From the NCBI GenBank assembly GCA_033809415.1, contig JAPXLT010000280.1:1-6061 (forward strand): a stretch of DNA of 6,061 bases, in the 5' to 3' direction. Positions 1 to 5,931 of this stretch are shown piece by piece. The stretch's first letter is position 1, and the number at the start of each line of letters is the position of its first letter. Source of the stretch: JAQVUB01 sp033809415. Lineage in GTDB: Bacteria; Verrucomicrobiota; Lentisphaeria; Oligosphaerales; Oligosphaeraceae. The position numbers were made by a program, and so were the translations under genes. The notes beneath the pieces were generated by a model. That model searched no databases. It was not told the DNA's origin and was given only the letters and a program-made list of their open reading frames with translations.

Positions 1-249
1 GTCATGCAGGTGCTCGAGACCTATCCGGGTCGCTGCGATACGATCCACCTCAAACCCTACAGCACCGACCCCGATAAAGGCTACAAACCCTTGATCGGCG
101 AAGACGATATCCCATGGCAGGAAGTCTTCGATTTCTGCCAAACAAAGGGGAGGACAGAATGGGCAATCGTTGAATATGAATGCCCAGAAATCCCCGCACT
201 CGAAGCCGTCGAAAAATGCCTTAAAGCCCTGCGAAAAATGGGTTGGTAA
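1..249 (+). CDS. Sugar phosphate isomerase/epimerase, C-terminal part (5' end outside window)
   Basis: The reading frame is open from base 1, so this is the last 82 codons of a longer gene; the ATG at base 4 is an internal Met. The fragment has the look of the last strands of a xylose-isomerase-like TIM barrel (AP endonuclease 2 superfamily): a strand ending in IHLKPYS, then IGEDDIPWQEVFDFCQ, then a strand AIVEYE. The pattern His-Leu-Lys, Gly-Glu-x-Asp-Ile-x-Trp, and a closing Glu-Tyr-Glu is common in sugar phosphate isomerases/epimerases of this superfamily, where the acidic and His residues help bind a divalent metal. It ends with a short helix (ALEAVEKCLKALRKMGW). The substrate cannot be read from this fragment, and many relatives are annotated only at superfamily level. 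A repeat hairpin begins about 10 bases after the stop and may end its transcript. Confidence 0.8.
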   Translation, partial: VMQVLETYPGRCDTIHLKPYSTDPDKGYKPLIGEDDIPWQEVFDFCQTKGRTEWAIVEYECPEIPALEAVEKCLKALRKMGW

Positions 250-259
250 GGGAAAATTC

Positions 260-325
260 TTAACAACGAAAAGACACGAAAAAACACGAAAATTTTTCGT
301 GCCTTTTCGTGGCTTTCGTGGTTAA
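260..325. repeat. Head-to-head inverted pair of the CACGAAAA dispersed repeat
   Basis: Two abutting arms of 33 bases (260-292 and 293-325) are near reverse complements of each other, beginning TTAAC and ending GTTAA, with no real loop. The left arm is three 10-base units each containing ACGAAAA (263-292), so the motif recurs about once per helical turn; the right arm is the same unit set read on the other strand. Copies of the arm recur at 3084-3122, 4218-4244 and 5876-5901. If transcribed, it would form a long imperfect hairpin. It lies between a stop codon at 249 and the kinase start at 330. Similar repeats are, from memory, common in intergenic DNA of Lentisphaerae and Planctomycetes; that was not checked here. 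Confidence 0.9.
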
Positions 326-329
326 AAAC

Positions 330-3074
330 ATGTCAGAAGAACTGACCAGACTTGATCAGGATGTTGACAAGGGAGATGAAGCACTTCTGCCTGAAGCGTC
401 TCCTGTGCAGCAAACAGATGAGAATCTCACGGAAGTCATAGCACCGGAAGACAATACCAGCGAAATCCTGAGCATACCGAAGCAAACCCTCGTTGATCTG
501 GGCATCAACTTGGAAAACAGCGCACCGGATTTCAGCAATATGGGTGAAATCGGGCGTGGCGGCACAGGTCAGGTCATGGCCGCTACCGATGCTGCGCTGG
601 GGCGTCTAGTGGCTGTAAAAATGCTGTTGCCGGAATATCGCTTCAGTCGTGAGCATATCGAGCGGATTGTCCGGGAGGCGAGAGCCACTGCCCAGCTCGA
701 GCATCCGAATATTGTGCCGATGCACTCCTTGGGCCTCGACCGAAAATACGGCGTCTATTTCACGATGAAAAAGCTGCAGGGTGACACCCTGCGCAATATT
801 CTCCGCCAGCTGCGTGATGGCAATCCGGAATACATTATCGAATATTCCTGGACCAAGCTACTGACTATTTTCCTGAAAGCCTGCCAGGGGGTTTCCTACG
901 CACACAGCAAGGGTGTCATCCACCGCGACCTGAAACCGGAAAACATCCTGGTTGGCAAGTACGGGGAGGTGACGATTATCGACTGGGGGCTGGTTCGCAA
1001 GATGAAGCCGGTGAAAACCTCCGTCAATATCAGCAACGAGCGGGAATATACGGTTGAACGACATGACGGCAAAGAGGAAATACGCTTTGCTAGCGGCAAA
1101 GAACAGTCTAACCTGACTGTCGATGATTTCATCAATGGCACACCACGCTACATGGCGCCGGAACAGGCCGTCGGCTGGAATTCGAAGCTTGACCATCGCT
1201 GCGATATCTATTCCATGGGCGTCATACTCTATGAAATCCTCACTTTTCATAACCCTTTCGACGGCCTGAGACTCGAATCGGAAGTGCTCAACGCGGTCAC
1301 CAACGGAACCTATCCTCTGCCCCGGCAAACAAAACCCAATGGGAAAAGCATCTCCCCGGAAATTGAAGCGATCTGCCTGAAAGCGATGGCACTCAACCGC
1401 GACAATCGCTATCAGAGTATCACCGACCTGATCCATGATCTCTACAACCAGCAAAGTGAACGGGAAGTGAGTGCCTATAAGGCACCCTGGTATGCCAGTG
1501 TGCTCAAGTGGAGCAAGCGCAATCCGATCAAAGTCGCCTTGCTGATTGGCGCATTCATGGCCGTGCTCGCCTCCGCTTGCTCCGTGTTGTTGTTGGATCA
1601 TATCAACTACCGGAAAAATATCCGCCAGATTCAGGAATTGCGTGAACGCGGCAAAGGTTGCCTTCTCGAACTGGGAAAGATGCTGGATGACCGCGCTTTG
1701 CTGTTGCAGAATCTGCCTTTGTTTTCATCGTTTGCCGGCTATGAAGCGACTGCCAATCTGAAAATTGAGGAGAAAGAGAGTGAGCTGATCAATATCTACG
1801 ACCAGGCTTATCTGCTGCTCAAGGGATTGTCAACCATCTCACAGCACCGTTCCCTCGTCACTACCATCCGCGAGGAAATCATCATCGAGCGCCTCGAATT
1901 TGCCAGAAAATATCAGCGCATGGTCGAAATCAACCGCTGGCTCGGCATGGCACGAACAGAATTCGGCTATAATTTTGAATTGAGCAGCCCGAAAACGCAC
2001 GCATTCCTCAATGAAATTGAAAAGTTCCGCCGGGGGGATTGCCAGCTGCATCTGGTCAGCCAGCCTTTTGGCGCTGAAGTGGAGATTTTTTCGGTCATTC
2101 AGGACCCCTCGGATAACTGCCTGAAAGTTTCTTCTGAGGCGCTGAAGATACCGATGCTTTCCCGTCAGGCGGGTACATACCCCTTGCCAAAGGGAAATTA
2201 TCTGCTGAAGCTTTTCCTGCCGGATCGCCCTGCCGTCCTTTTCCCGCTTTTTCTGCAGCACGGTGAAACCCTCGATCTGATAGTGCATATTCCCAAAAGT
2301 ATTCCTGCGGAAATGGTCTATGTTCCTGGCGGACGCTGCCTGCTTGGCGGCAAGGCCTCGCAAAGCACACAGCTCCGAAATGTCAATGTCCCGGGATTTT
2401 TCATCCTCGAGCGGGAAGTCACCTTTGCCGAATACCTGGAATTCTGGTTGAGTCTCGAGGATGAATCCGAGCGCACGCGTCATCTCAGCCTGGTGCATCT
2501 TTCCGCCGACAATATGAATCCGGTTCCGGCATGGTCTGAGGACGGAATCCTGATTGATGGTCTTTCCCTCAACCGTCCGGTTGTCGGCATCAGTGCTGAA
2601 AGTGCCATGGCATTCTGCCAGTGGTTGAGCCTGAAAACCGGTCGCGACTGCCGCTTGCCAAGTGCCGATGAATGGGAAAAAGCCGCACGCGGGGTCGATG
2701 GAAGGATCTTCCCTTGGGGGAACTTCTTTGACTCCGGCAAAGCTTTCATCCGGGAGAATTTGCAGGCGGGCGTGACTTACGGGCGCTGGGCACCGCCACG
2801 TCAGTTCCCAGGCGACGTCTCGATTTACGGTGTCTTTGACATGGCCGGCAATGTCCGTGAATGGACTGGGACAGTCTTTACTGACGGCACAGGGTTCTAC
2901 CAGATCAAAGGGAGCAGTTCGGTAGCCACTAAACGCTATCTGCCGCTGGGTAGTGCTGCCGACGTGCCGCTGGTTCCATCCGATCTCGGCTTCCGCTATG
3001 TCATTCCCTGTGGATATGAAGCCTCCGTACAGCCAGGCAACCCAGGGCATGTTCCGTTGCCGGATCCACCTTGA
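330..3074 (+). CDS. Transmembrane Ser/Thr protein kinase fused to an FGE/sulfatase-modifying-factor-like domain
   Basis: This is a 914-residue Hanks-type kinase (numbering from the ATG at 330). Residues about 70-375 are the kinase: glycine loop IGRGGTGQV (74-82), VAVK lysine (97), helix C glutamate near 116, HRDLKPEN with catalytic Asp200, DWG (218-220) in place of DFG, GTPRYMAPE (271-278) and DIYSMG (292-297). The DWG-to-APE segment is about 60 residues, longer than usual. One membrane helix follows at about 401-421, then a helical, charged stretch (425-565). A beta-rich region (about 570-655, possibly PEGA-like) leads into an FGE-like domain (659-893) with VPGGRCLLGG, EVTFAEYLEF, RLPSADEWEKAARG, FPWG, GVFDMAGNVREW and GFRYVIP. 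Expected topology is kinase inside and FGE-like domain outside the cytoplasmic membrane. The FGE-like domain has no cysteine where true FGE has its two copper-binding cysteines, so oxidase activity is doubtful. An in-frame GTG at 309 would add seven residues encoded by the repeat; neither start has a clear Shine-Dalgarno, and I prefer the ATG just outside the repeat. Targets are unknown. Confidence 0.92.
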   Translation: MSEELTRLDQDVDKGDEALLPEASPVQQTDENLTEVIAPEDNTSEILSIPKQTLVDLGINLENSAPDFSNMGEIGRGGTGQVMAATDAALGRLVAVKMLLPEYRFSREHIERIVREARATAQLEHPNIVPMHSLGLDRKYGVYFTMKKLQGDTLRNILRQLRDGNPEYIIEYSWTKLLTIFLKACQGVSYAHSKGVIHRDLKPENILVGKYGEVTIIDWGLVRKMKPVKTSVNISNEREYTVERHDGKEEIRFASGKEQSNLTVDDFINGTPRYMAPEQAVGWNSKLDHRCDIYSMGVILYEILTFHNPFDGLRLESEVLNAVTNGTYPLPRQTKPNGKSISPEIEAICLKAMALNRDNRYQSITDLIHDLYNQQSEREVSAYKAPWYASVLKWSKRNPIKVALLIGAFMAVLASACSVLLLDHINYRKNIRQIQELRERGKGCLLELGKMLDDRALLLQNLPLFSSFAGYEATANLKIEEKESELINIYDQAYLLLKGLSTISQHRSLVTTIREEIIIERLEFARKYQRMVEINRWLGMARTEFGYNFELSSPKTHAFLNEIEKFRRGDCQLHLVSQPFGAEVEIFSVIQDPSDNCLKVSSEALKIPMLSRQAGTYPLPKGNYLLKLFLPDRPAVLFPLFLQHGETLDLIVHIPKSIPAEMVYVPGGRCLLGGKASQSTQLRNVNVPGFFILEREVTFAEYLEFWLSLEDESERTRHLSLVHLSADNMNPVPAWSEDGILIDGLSLNRPVVGISAESAMAFCQWLSLKTGRDCRLPSADEWEKAARGVDGRIFPWGNFFDSGKAFIRENLQAGVTYGRWAPPRQFPGDVSIYGVFDMAGNVREWTGTVFTDGTGFYQIKGSSSVATKRYLPLGSAADVPLVPSDLGFRYVIPCGYEASVQPGNPGHVPLPDPP

Positions 3075-3083
3075 CCGTTCTTG

Positions 3084-3122
3084 TTTTTTAAACAACGAAA
3101 AGACACGAAAAAGTACGAAAGG
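3084..3122 (+). repeat. Single forward arm of the CACGAAAA repeat
   Basis: After a T-run comes one forward arm; bases 3091-3112 are identical to 262-283 of the first copy, a 22-base exact match. No inverted partner arm follows, so this is a solo arm, ten bases downstream of the kinase stop. Its last bases (AAAGG, 3118-3122) supply the likely ribosome-binding site of tdh, so the repeat appears to form part of the tdh leader. Confidence 0.85.
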
Positions 3123-3132
3123 CGGTGCGGCG

Positions 3133-4161
3133 ATGAAAGCGATAATGAAGACCCGTCCCGGTGAAGGTCTTGAACTTTGCGATGTTCCTGAACCTGAATT
3201 CGGCATCAATGATGTTTTGATCAAGATCGAGAGGACCTCGATTTGCGGCACCGATGTGCATATTTATAACTGGGATGAATGGTCGCAGAAGACGATCACC
3301 CCTCCCATGATCATCGGGCACGAATTTGTCGGGCATGTTGCCGCTTTCGGCGCCAATGTGCATGACCTCAAAATCGGAGACTTGGTCAGTGGCGAAGGGC
3401 ATCTCGTTTGTGGGCGGTGCCGCAACTGCCTGGCTGGGCGGCGCCATCTTTGCCCGAAGACTCTGGGTGTGGGCGTCAACCGCAGCGGCGCCTTTGCCGA
3501 ATATCTGGTCATCCCGGTGACTAATGTCTGGCACTGCAGCCCGAAGCTGGATCATGATGTGCTGTCTTGCTTTGATCCCCTTGGCAATGCTACCCATACT
3601 GCGCTGAGCTTCCCGGTGCTTGGCGAAGACGTCCTGATTACCGGCGCCGGTCCGATCGGGATCATGGCGGCGGCGATTGCCCGCCATGCCGGTGCTCGCT
3701 ATGTGGTCATCACTGATATTCTGGAAAGCCGCCTCGAATTGGCGCGTAAAATGGGAGTCACCCGGGCGGTCAATGTCAAGGAGCAGCGCTTGCAGGATGT
3801 GCAGAAAGAGCTTGACATGAAGGAAGGCTTTGATGTCGGCCTCGAAATGTCAGGCAGCCCCGCCGCCTTTAATTCCATGGTCGATAATATGTGCCACGGC
3901 GGCAAAATCGCCATGCTGGGAATTCAACCGGCCAATACCGCAGCCGACTGGCATAAAATTGTTTTTAACGGGCTGACCATCAAAGGAATCTATGGACGGG
4001 AAATGTACGAAACCTGGTACCTGATGACTAGCATGCTCGAATCCGGCCTGGATATCTCGCCAATTATCACTCATCGCTTCCATTACCGGGATTTCCAAAA
4101 GGGCTTTGACGCCATGCGCTCGGGAAATTCCGGCAAAGTCATCCTACACTGGGAAGATTGA
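3133..4161 (+). CDS. tdh: L-threonine 3-dehydrogenase
   Basis: This zinc-dependent medium-chain dehydrogenase oxidises L-threonine with NAD+ to 2-amino-3-ketobutyrate in the cytoplasm. It has 342 residues against 341 for E. coli Tdh, and it resembles that protein along its whole length as I recall it. Visible landmarks are the catalytic zinc ligands Cys38 and His63-Glu64 (GHEFVG), Thr40 and His43 in CGTDVHIYNWDEW, His90, and the structural zinc cysteines 93, 96, 99 and 107. The Rossmann motif is GAGPIG (171-176) with Asp195 placed to bind the NAD ribose. The C-terminal signature is KGIYGREMYETWY and SPIITHRF, ending GKVILHW. The frame is open further upstream (to 2953), overlapping the kinase gene, but Tdh homology begins at 3133, with AAAGG at 3118-3122 or GGCGG at 3121-3125 as ribosome-binding site. 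The usual partner gene kbl, which cleaves the product to glycine and acetyl-CoA, is not adjacent on either side. Confidence 0.97.
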   Translation: MKAIMKTRPGEGLELCDVPEPEFGINDVLIKIERTSICGTDVHIYNWDEWSQKTITPPMIIGHEFVGHVAAFGANVHDLKIGDLVSGEGHLVCGRCRNCLAGRRHLCPKTLGVGVNRSGAFAEYLVIPVTNVWHCSPKLDHDVLSCFDPLGNATHTALSFPVLGEDVLITGAGPIGIMAAAIARHAGARYVVITDILESRLELARKMGVTRAVNVKEQRLQDVQKELDMKEGFDVGLEMSGSPAAFNSMVDNMCHGGKIAMLGIQPANTAADWHKIVFNGLTIKGIYGREMYETWYLMTSMLESGLDISPIITHRFHYRDFQKGFDAMRSGNSGKVILHWED

Positions 4162-4162
4162 A

Positions 4163-4244
4163 TTTTTTAACACTTTTTTTGTCCACGGAAAACGCGGAAA
4201 AATCAAAAAAGTTAGTGTTTTTTCGTGCCTTTCGTGGTTAAAAA
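4163..4244. repeat. Imperfect inverted repeat between convergent tdh and higBA; possible bidirectional terminator
   Basis: The outer ends TTTTTAAC (4164-4171) and GTTAAAAA (4237-4244) are perfectly complementary. The right arm (4218-4244) matches the right arm of the 260-325 copy with one unit fewer. The left arm is different: it carries the second motif, TCCACGGAAAACGCGGAAAA (4182-4201), which recurs at 5940-5967. The internal segments ACACTTTTTTT and AAAAAAGTTAGTGTT are partly complementary as well. It begins one base after the tdh stop and ends about 40 bases before the higA stop, so it is the only candidate to end both converging transcripts. The terminator role is inferred from position and fold, not from a classic GC stem followed by a U-run. 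Confidence 0.7.
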
Positions 4245-4286
4245 CCTTTTTGCGCGCCCTCTACATAAAATATTCTTGGTGTGGCA

Positions 4287-4583
4287 TCAGGCAAATACGA
4301 GTTGCGGAATCGCATCGATTTCTTTTTGTGATTTTGCTGCGGCAACGCAGAGGTCATAATTTGCTTGAAGATTGATCCAGAATTCCGGACCGGTTCCGAA
4401 ATACTTGCCGAGCCGCAACGCAGTATCGGCGGTAATCGAACGTGTTCCTTTTGCAATTGCATTGATCCGGGGTGCTGGAACACGGATGTCCATCGCCAAT
4501 TTATTCTGGCTGATGTTCATCGGCAGCAAAAATTCTTCCATAAGAATTTCTCCGGGATGGATCAAATTTTTTGTTCTGATCAT
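4287..4583 (-). CDS. higA: HigA-family antitoxin (XRE-type helix-turn-helix)
   Basis: The 98-residue product matches the HigA addiction-module antidote family: HPGEILMEEFLLPMNIS (9-25), a helix-turn-helix spanning about 24-46 (SQNKLAMDIRVPAPRINAIAKG), then the family signature RSITADTALRLGKYFGTGPEFWINLQANYDL (48-78). HigA binds and neutralises the HigB toxin and represses the shared promoter through its helix-turn-helix. Length and domain layout are those of a complete family member. It is the second gene of a toxin-first operon, the usual higBA order. A very strong Shine-Dalgarno (GAGGAGG, 4590-4596) overlaps the higB stop codon, which fits translational coupling and high antitoxin output. 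Downstream it converges on tdh across the repeat at 4163-4244. Confidence 0.95.
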   Translation of the reverse strand: MIRTKNLIHPGEILMEEFLLPMNISQNKLAMDIRVPAPRINAIAKGTRSITADTALRLGKYFGTGPEFWINLQANYDLCVAAAKSQKEIDAIPQLVFA

Positions 4584-4589
4584 GACACG

Positions 4590-4596
4590 CCTCCTC
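4590..4596 (-). promoter_or_regulatory. Strong ribosome-binding site of higA overlapping the higB stop codon
   Basis: On the minus strand the sequence reads TGAGGAGGCGTGTC then ATG. GAGGAGG is a near-perfect Shine-Dalgarno ending six bases before the higA start. It shares bases with the TGA of higB (4597-4595), so ribosomes finishing the toxin are placed at the antitoxin start. Confidence 0.85.
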
Positions 4597-4873
4597 AGTG
4601 ATAATCAACGATTTCGACGTCATGGACATTTCTATCATGCCATGTAAAGCAGATACGCCATTGCAAGTTGATGCGGATGCTGTATTGCCCTTCACGGTTG
4701 CCATGCAAGGCTTCAAAATGATTGCCCGGAGGAATCCGCAGCGTTTCAACATTGACAACAGCTTCAAGCATATCCAGTTTCCGCAGTGCAATCCGTTCTA
4801 TTGCCCGAAATTTCCGGCTGCTACCTTCAGCTTTCAGTTTCTGAGTCTCTTTACACTTATAGCTTGCGATCAT
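4595..4873 (-). CDS. higB: HigB-family toxin (RelE/ParE superfamily mRNA interferase)
   Basis: The 92-residue product has the HigB signature throughout: RKLDMLEA (31-38), RIPPGNHFEALHGNREGQYSIRINLQWRICFTWHD (46-80) and the C-terminal DVEIVDYH (85-92). HigB toxins of this family bind the ribosome and cut mRNA during translation, and are held inactive by HigA. The protein is full length for the family with no frameshift, so the pair is likely functional. The start at 4873 is supported by GAAAGG (4881-4886) seven bases upstream. Eleven bases separate its stop from the higA start. The first-gene position and the palindrome 27 bases upstream are typical of an autoregulated higBA operon. The toxin function is inferred from family membership. 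Confidence 0.95.
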   Translation of the reverse strand: MIASYKCKETQKLKAEGSSRKFRAIERIALRKLDMLEAVVNVETLRIPPGNHFEALHGNREGQYSIRINLQWRICFTWHDRNVHDVEIVDYH

Positions 4874-4893
4874 TGCTGATCCTTTCGCTAAAT

Positions 4894-4923
4894 ATAATAT
4901 ATAACGCCTTGCATTAAACGCAA
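4894..4923 (-). promoter_or_regulatory. Predicted sigma-70-type promoter of higBA
   Basis: On the minus strand, TTGCGT (4923-4918) and TATTAT (4899-4894) are separated by 18 bases, and the second box lies about 20 bases before the higB start codon. The -35 box and spacer coincide with the inverted repeat at 4900-4932, so a protein bound there would block RNA polymerase. The AT-rich tract allows the -10 box to be shifted by one or two bases. The consensus used is the general bacterial one. Confidence 0.5.
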
Positions 4924-4932
4924 GGCGTTATA
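4900..4932. promoter_or_regulatory. Perfect 13-bp inverted repeat upstream of higB, candidate HigA operator
   Basis: The arms TATAACGCCTTGC (4900-4912) and GCAAGGCGTTATA (4920-4932) are exact reverse complements around a 7-base centre, ATTAAAC. The repeat sits in the 97-base gap between the lipoprotein gene stop and higB, over the predicted -35 box and spacer of the higBA promoter. That is where a HigA dimer would be expected to bind for autorepression. It could also fold in RNA and act as a weak terminator for the lipoprotein gene, since the minus strand continues TATATTATATTT, although that tract is not a clean U-run. The palindrome is certain; its role is inferred. Confidence 0.75.
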
Positions 4933-4970
4933 CGCAAAAGATTGCAAAAAGCCAGAAATGTTGTAATGGG

Positions 4971-5762
4971 TCAGGGTTTGATCAGTTCGAGTCTGCCATA
5001 TTCCTCGATGATGTGGAAACTGGGTGTTTCGGCCTGTTGCGGGAATGAGGATAGTTCCTTGCTTGGCAGATAGCGTGAATAATTATATCTTGCCAAGAAA
5101 ATCCGCCAGGGGTGTCCCGGTTCGAATTTGGCGCCGTATCTTTCGATTTCCTTGCGCGGGATGGCCATCTCCATGCTCCAGCTTTTGTCTCGATCATGCC
5201 AGTTGTTCAACGTGCCTTGCACTTGGGCGGCGACTTTGAGGTCGAACGGGGCGGAAGTCAGAAGTTCACCCATCAAACAGCCTCGTCCCGGAATAAAATA
5301 CGTCGTCATTTTACTGGCTGGAGTGGCGTACAGCTCCCAGTAATAGGTGTCGCTTTCCGGTTTGATGAAAACTTCGGCGAGATCACCAAGCAAATAGTGC
5401 GGCAGCTGGTCTTCCTCGCCGTAGGCGTGCAGGTCCGAATCGGAAAAGATCGCGCCTACATACAGGTAGTTGTCATCCCAGAGCAGACGATATTCGCCGG
5501 CCTCACGCAGAACATTGCCAACGGAAGCCTGCATGGCCAGAGGCGTCTTGTCGTATACAGCACGCCCGAGCTGCAACCAATGCGACGGAGCTGTTTGCCA
5601 GGCCGCTTCGTCCAGATGCCCATCCAGCTGCACCGGGGTTGACGTATAAATAGCTTTGACAACAGCCGGTTCGCAGTTCTTCTGCAGGCAAACCGTGCTG
5701 CAACCCGTAAGCAAACCAGCCAGACCGATCGCCAAAAGTGATTTCAGGGAAAATATACGCAT
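4971..5762 (-). CDS. Predicted lipoprotein with a carbohydrate-binding family 9-like (DOMON-like) domain
   Basis: The product has 263 residues. It begins MRIFSLKSLLAIGLAGLLTGCS, a lipoprotein signal peptide with lipobox LTGC and lipidated Cys21; Ser at +2 suggests outer-membrane sorting by the E. coli rule. Residues about 36-260 form a single CBM9-like domain: VQLDGHLDEAAW (44-55), YRLLWDDNYLYVGAIFSD (91-108), GDLAEVFIKPESDTYYWELYATP (126-148), WSMEMAIP (195-202), HPWRIFLARYNYSR (217-230) and SFHIIEEYGRLEL (248-260). In this family the alternating W/Y strands form a beta sandwich that in some members binds sugars. It has no catalytic domain, so a surface binding role is possible but unproven. 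The frame extends to 5846, but the ATG at 5762 starts the signal peptide directly and has GAAAGGA (5773-5779) ten bases upstream, so I chose it. It is transcribed away from the partial gene at 6058. Confidence 0.85.
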   Translation of the reverse strand: MRIFSLKSLLAIGLAGLLTGCSTVCLQKNCEPAVVKAIYTSTPVQLDGHLDEAAWQTAPSHWLQLGRAVYDKTPLAMQASVGNVLREAGEYRLLWDDNYLYVGAIFSDSDLHAYGEEDQLPHYLLGDLAEVFIKPESDTYYWELYATPASKMTTYFIPGRGCLMGELLTSAPFDLKVAAQVQGTLNNWHDRDKSWSMEMAIPRKEIERYGAKFEPGHPWRIFLARYNYSRYLPSKELSSFPQQAETPSFHIIEEYGRLELIKP

Positions 5763-5875
5763 CTTTCTTGCTTCCTTTCTTTGCATACCAATCTCATTCA
5801 GTTTATTGTCTGATTGCCACTGGATAATATACCCTGAAAAATTCAATAGAGTAAGTAGTCCGCGTCCAAAAAGGA

Positions 5876-5901
5876 TTTTTTAACCACGAACCACACGAAC
5901 A
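5876..5901 (+). repeat. Degenerate arm of the CACGAAAA repeat
   Basis: The sequence starts TTTTTAACCACGAA and continues CCACACGAACA, matching the start of the arm as seen at 260 and 3086 (with the C of AACCACGAA as in the right arm at 325-293). It breaks down after two units. It is a solo arm with no inverted partner nearby. Confidence 0.7.
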
Positions 5902-5909
5902 GGCTTGGC

Positions 5910-5925
5910 GTGGGCTAACGCCCAC
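5910..5925. repeat. Short perfect hairpin between two repeat copies
   Basis: GTGGGC (5910-5915) and GCCCAC (5920-5925) are exact complements around the tetraloop TAAC. There is no T-run immediately after the stem on the plus strand (ACAACCC, then ATTTTTTG from 5931), so a terminator role is weak. It links the degenerate arm at 5876-5901 to the second repeat motif at 5932-5968. Confidence 0.6.
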
Positions 5926-5931
5926 AACCCA

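Noticed and set aside
260..325. CRISPR-like array, because of short regularly spaced repeats
   Set aside because: The 10-base units are contiguous with no unique spacers, and the arms form an inverted pair.
858..1601. 247-codon open frame on the minus strand, antisense to the kinase domain
   Set aside because: It overlaps conserved kinase motifs (HRDLKPEN, GTPRYMAPE) on the plus strand, and its translation has no recognisable family.
2953..3132. 60-codon upstream extension of tdh overlapping the kinase gene
   Set aside because: Tdh similarity starts exactly at the ATG at 3133; the extension translates kinase and repeat DNA in the wrong frame.
1839..3251. 470-codon open frame on the minus strand, antisense to the kinase C-terminal half
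   Set aside because: It is fully antisense to a gene with clear FGE-like domain motifs, runs across a repeat into tdh, and its translation shows no recognisable domain. Its length follows from codon bias of the opposite strand.
4106..4375. Plus-strand frame of 89 codons after tdh
   Set aside because: It runs through the end of tdh, the repeat and antisense higA; it has no domain and no ribosome-binding site.
5112..5642. 176-codon plus-strand frame opposite the lipoprotein gene
   Set aside because: It is antisense to the CBM9-like domain; the minus-strand product has a signal peptide, lipobox and family motifs while this frame has none.
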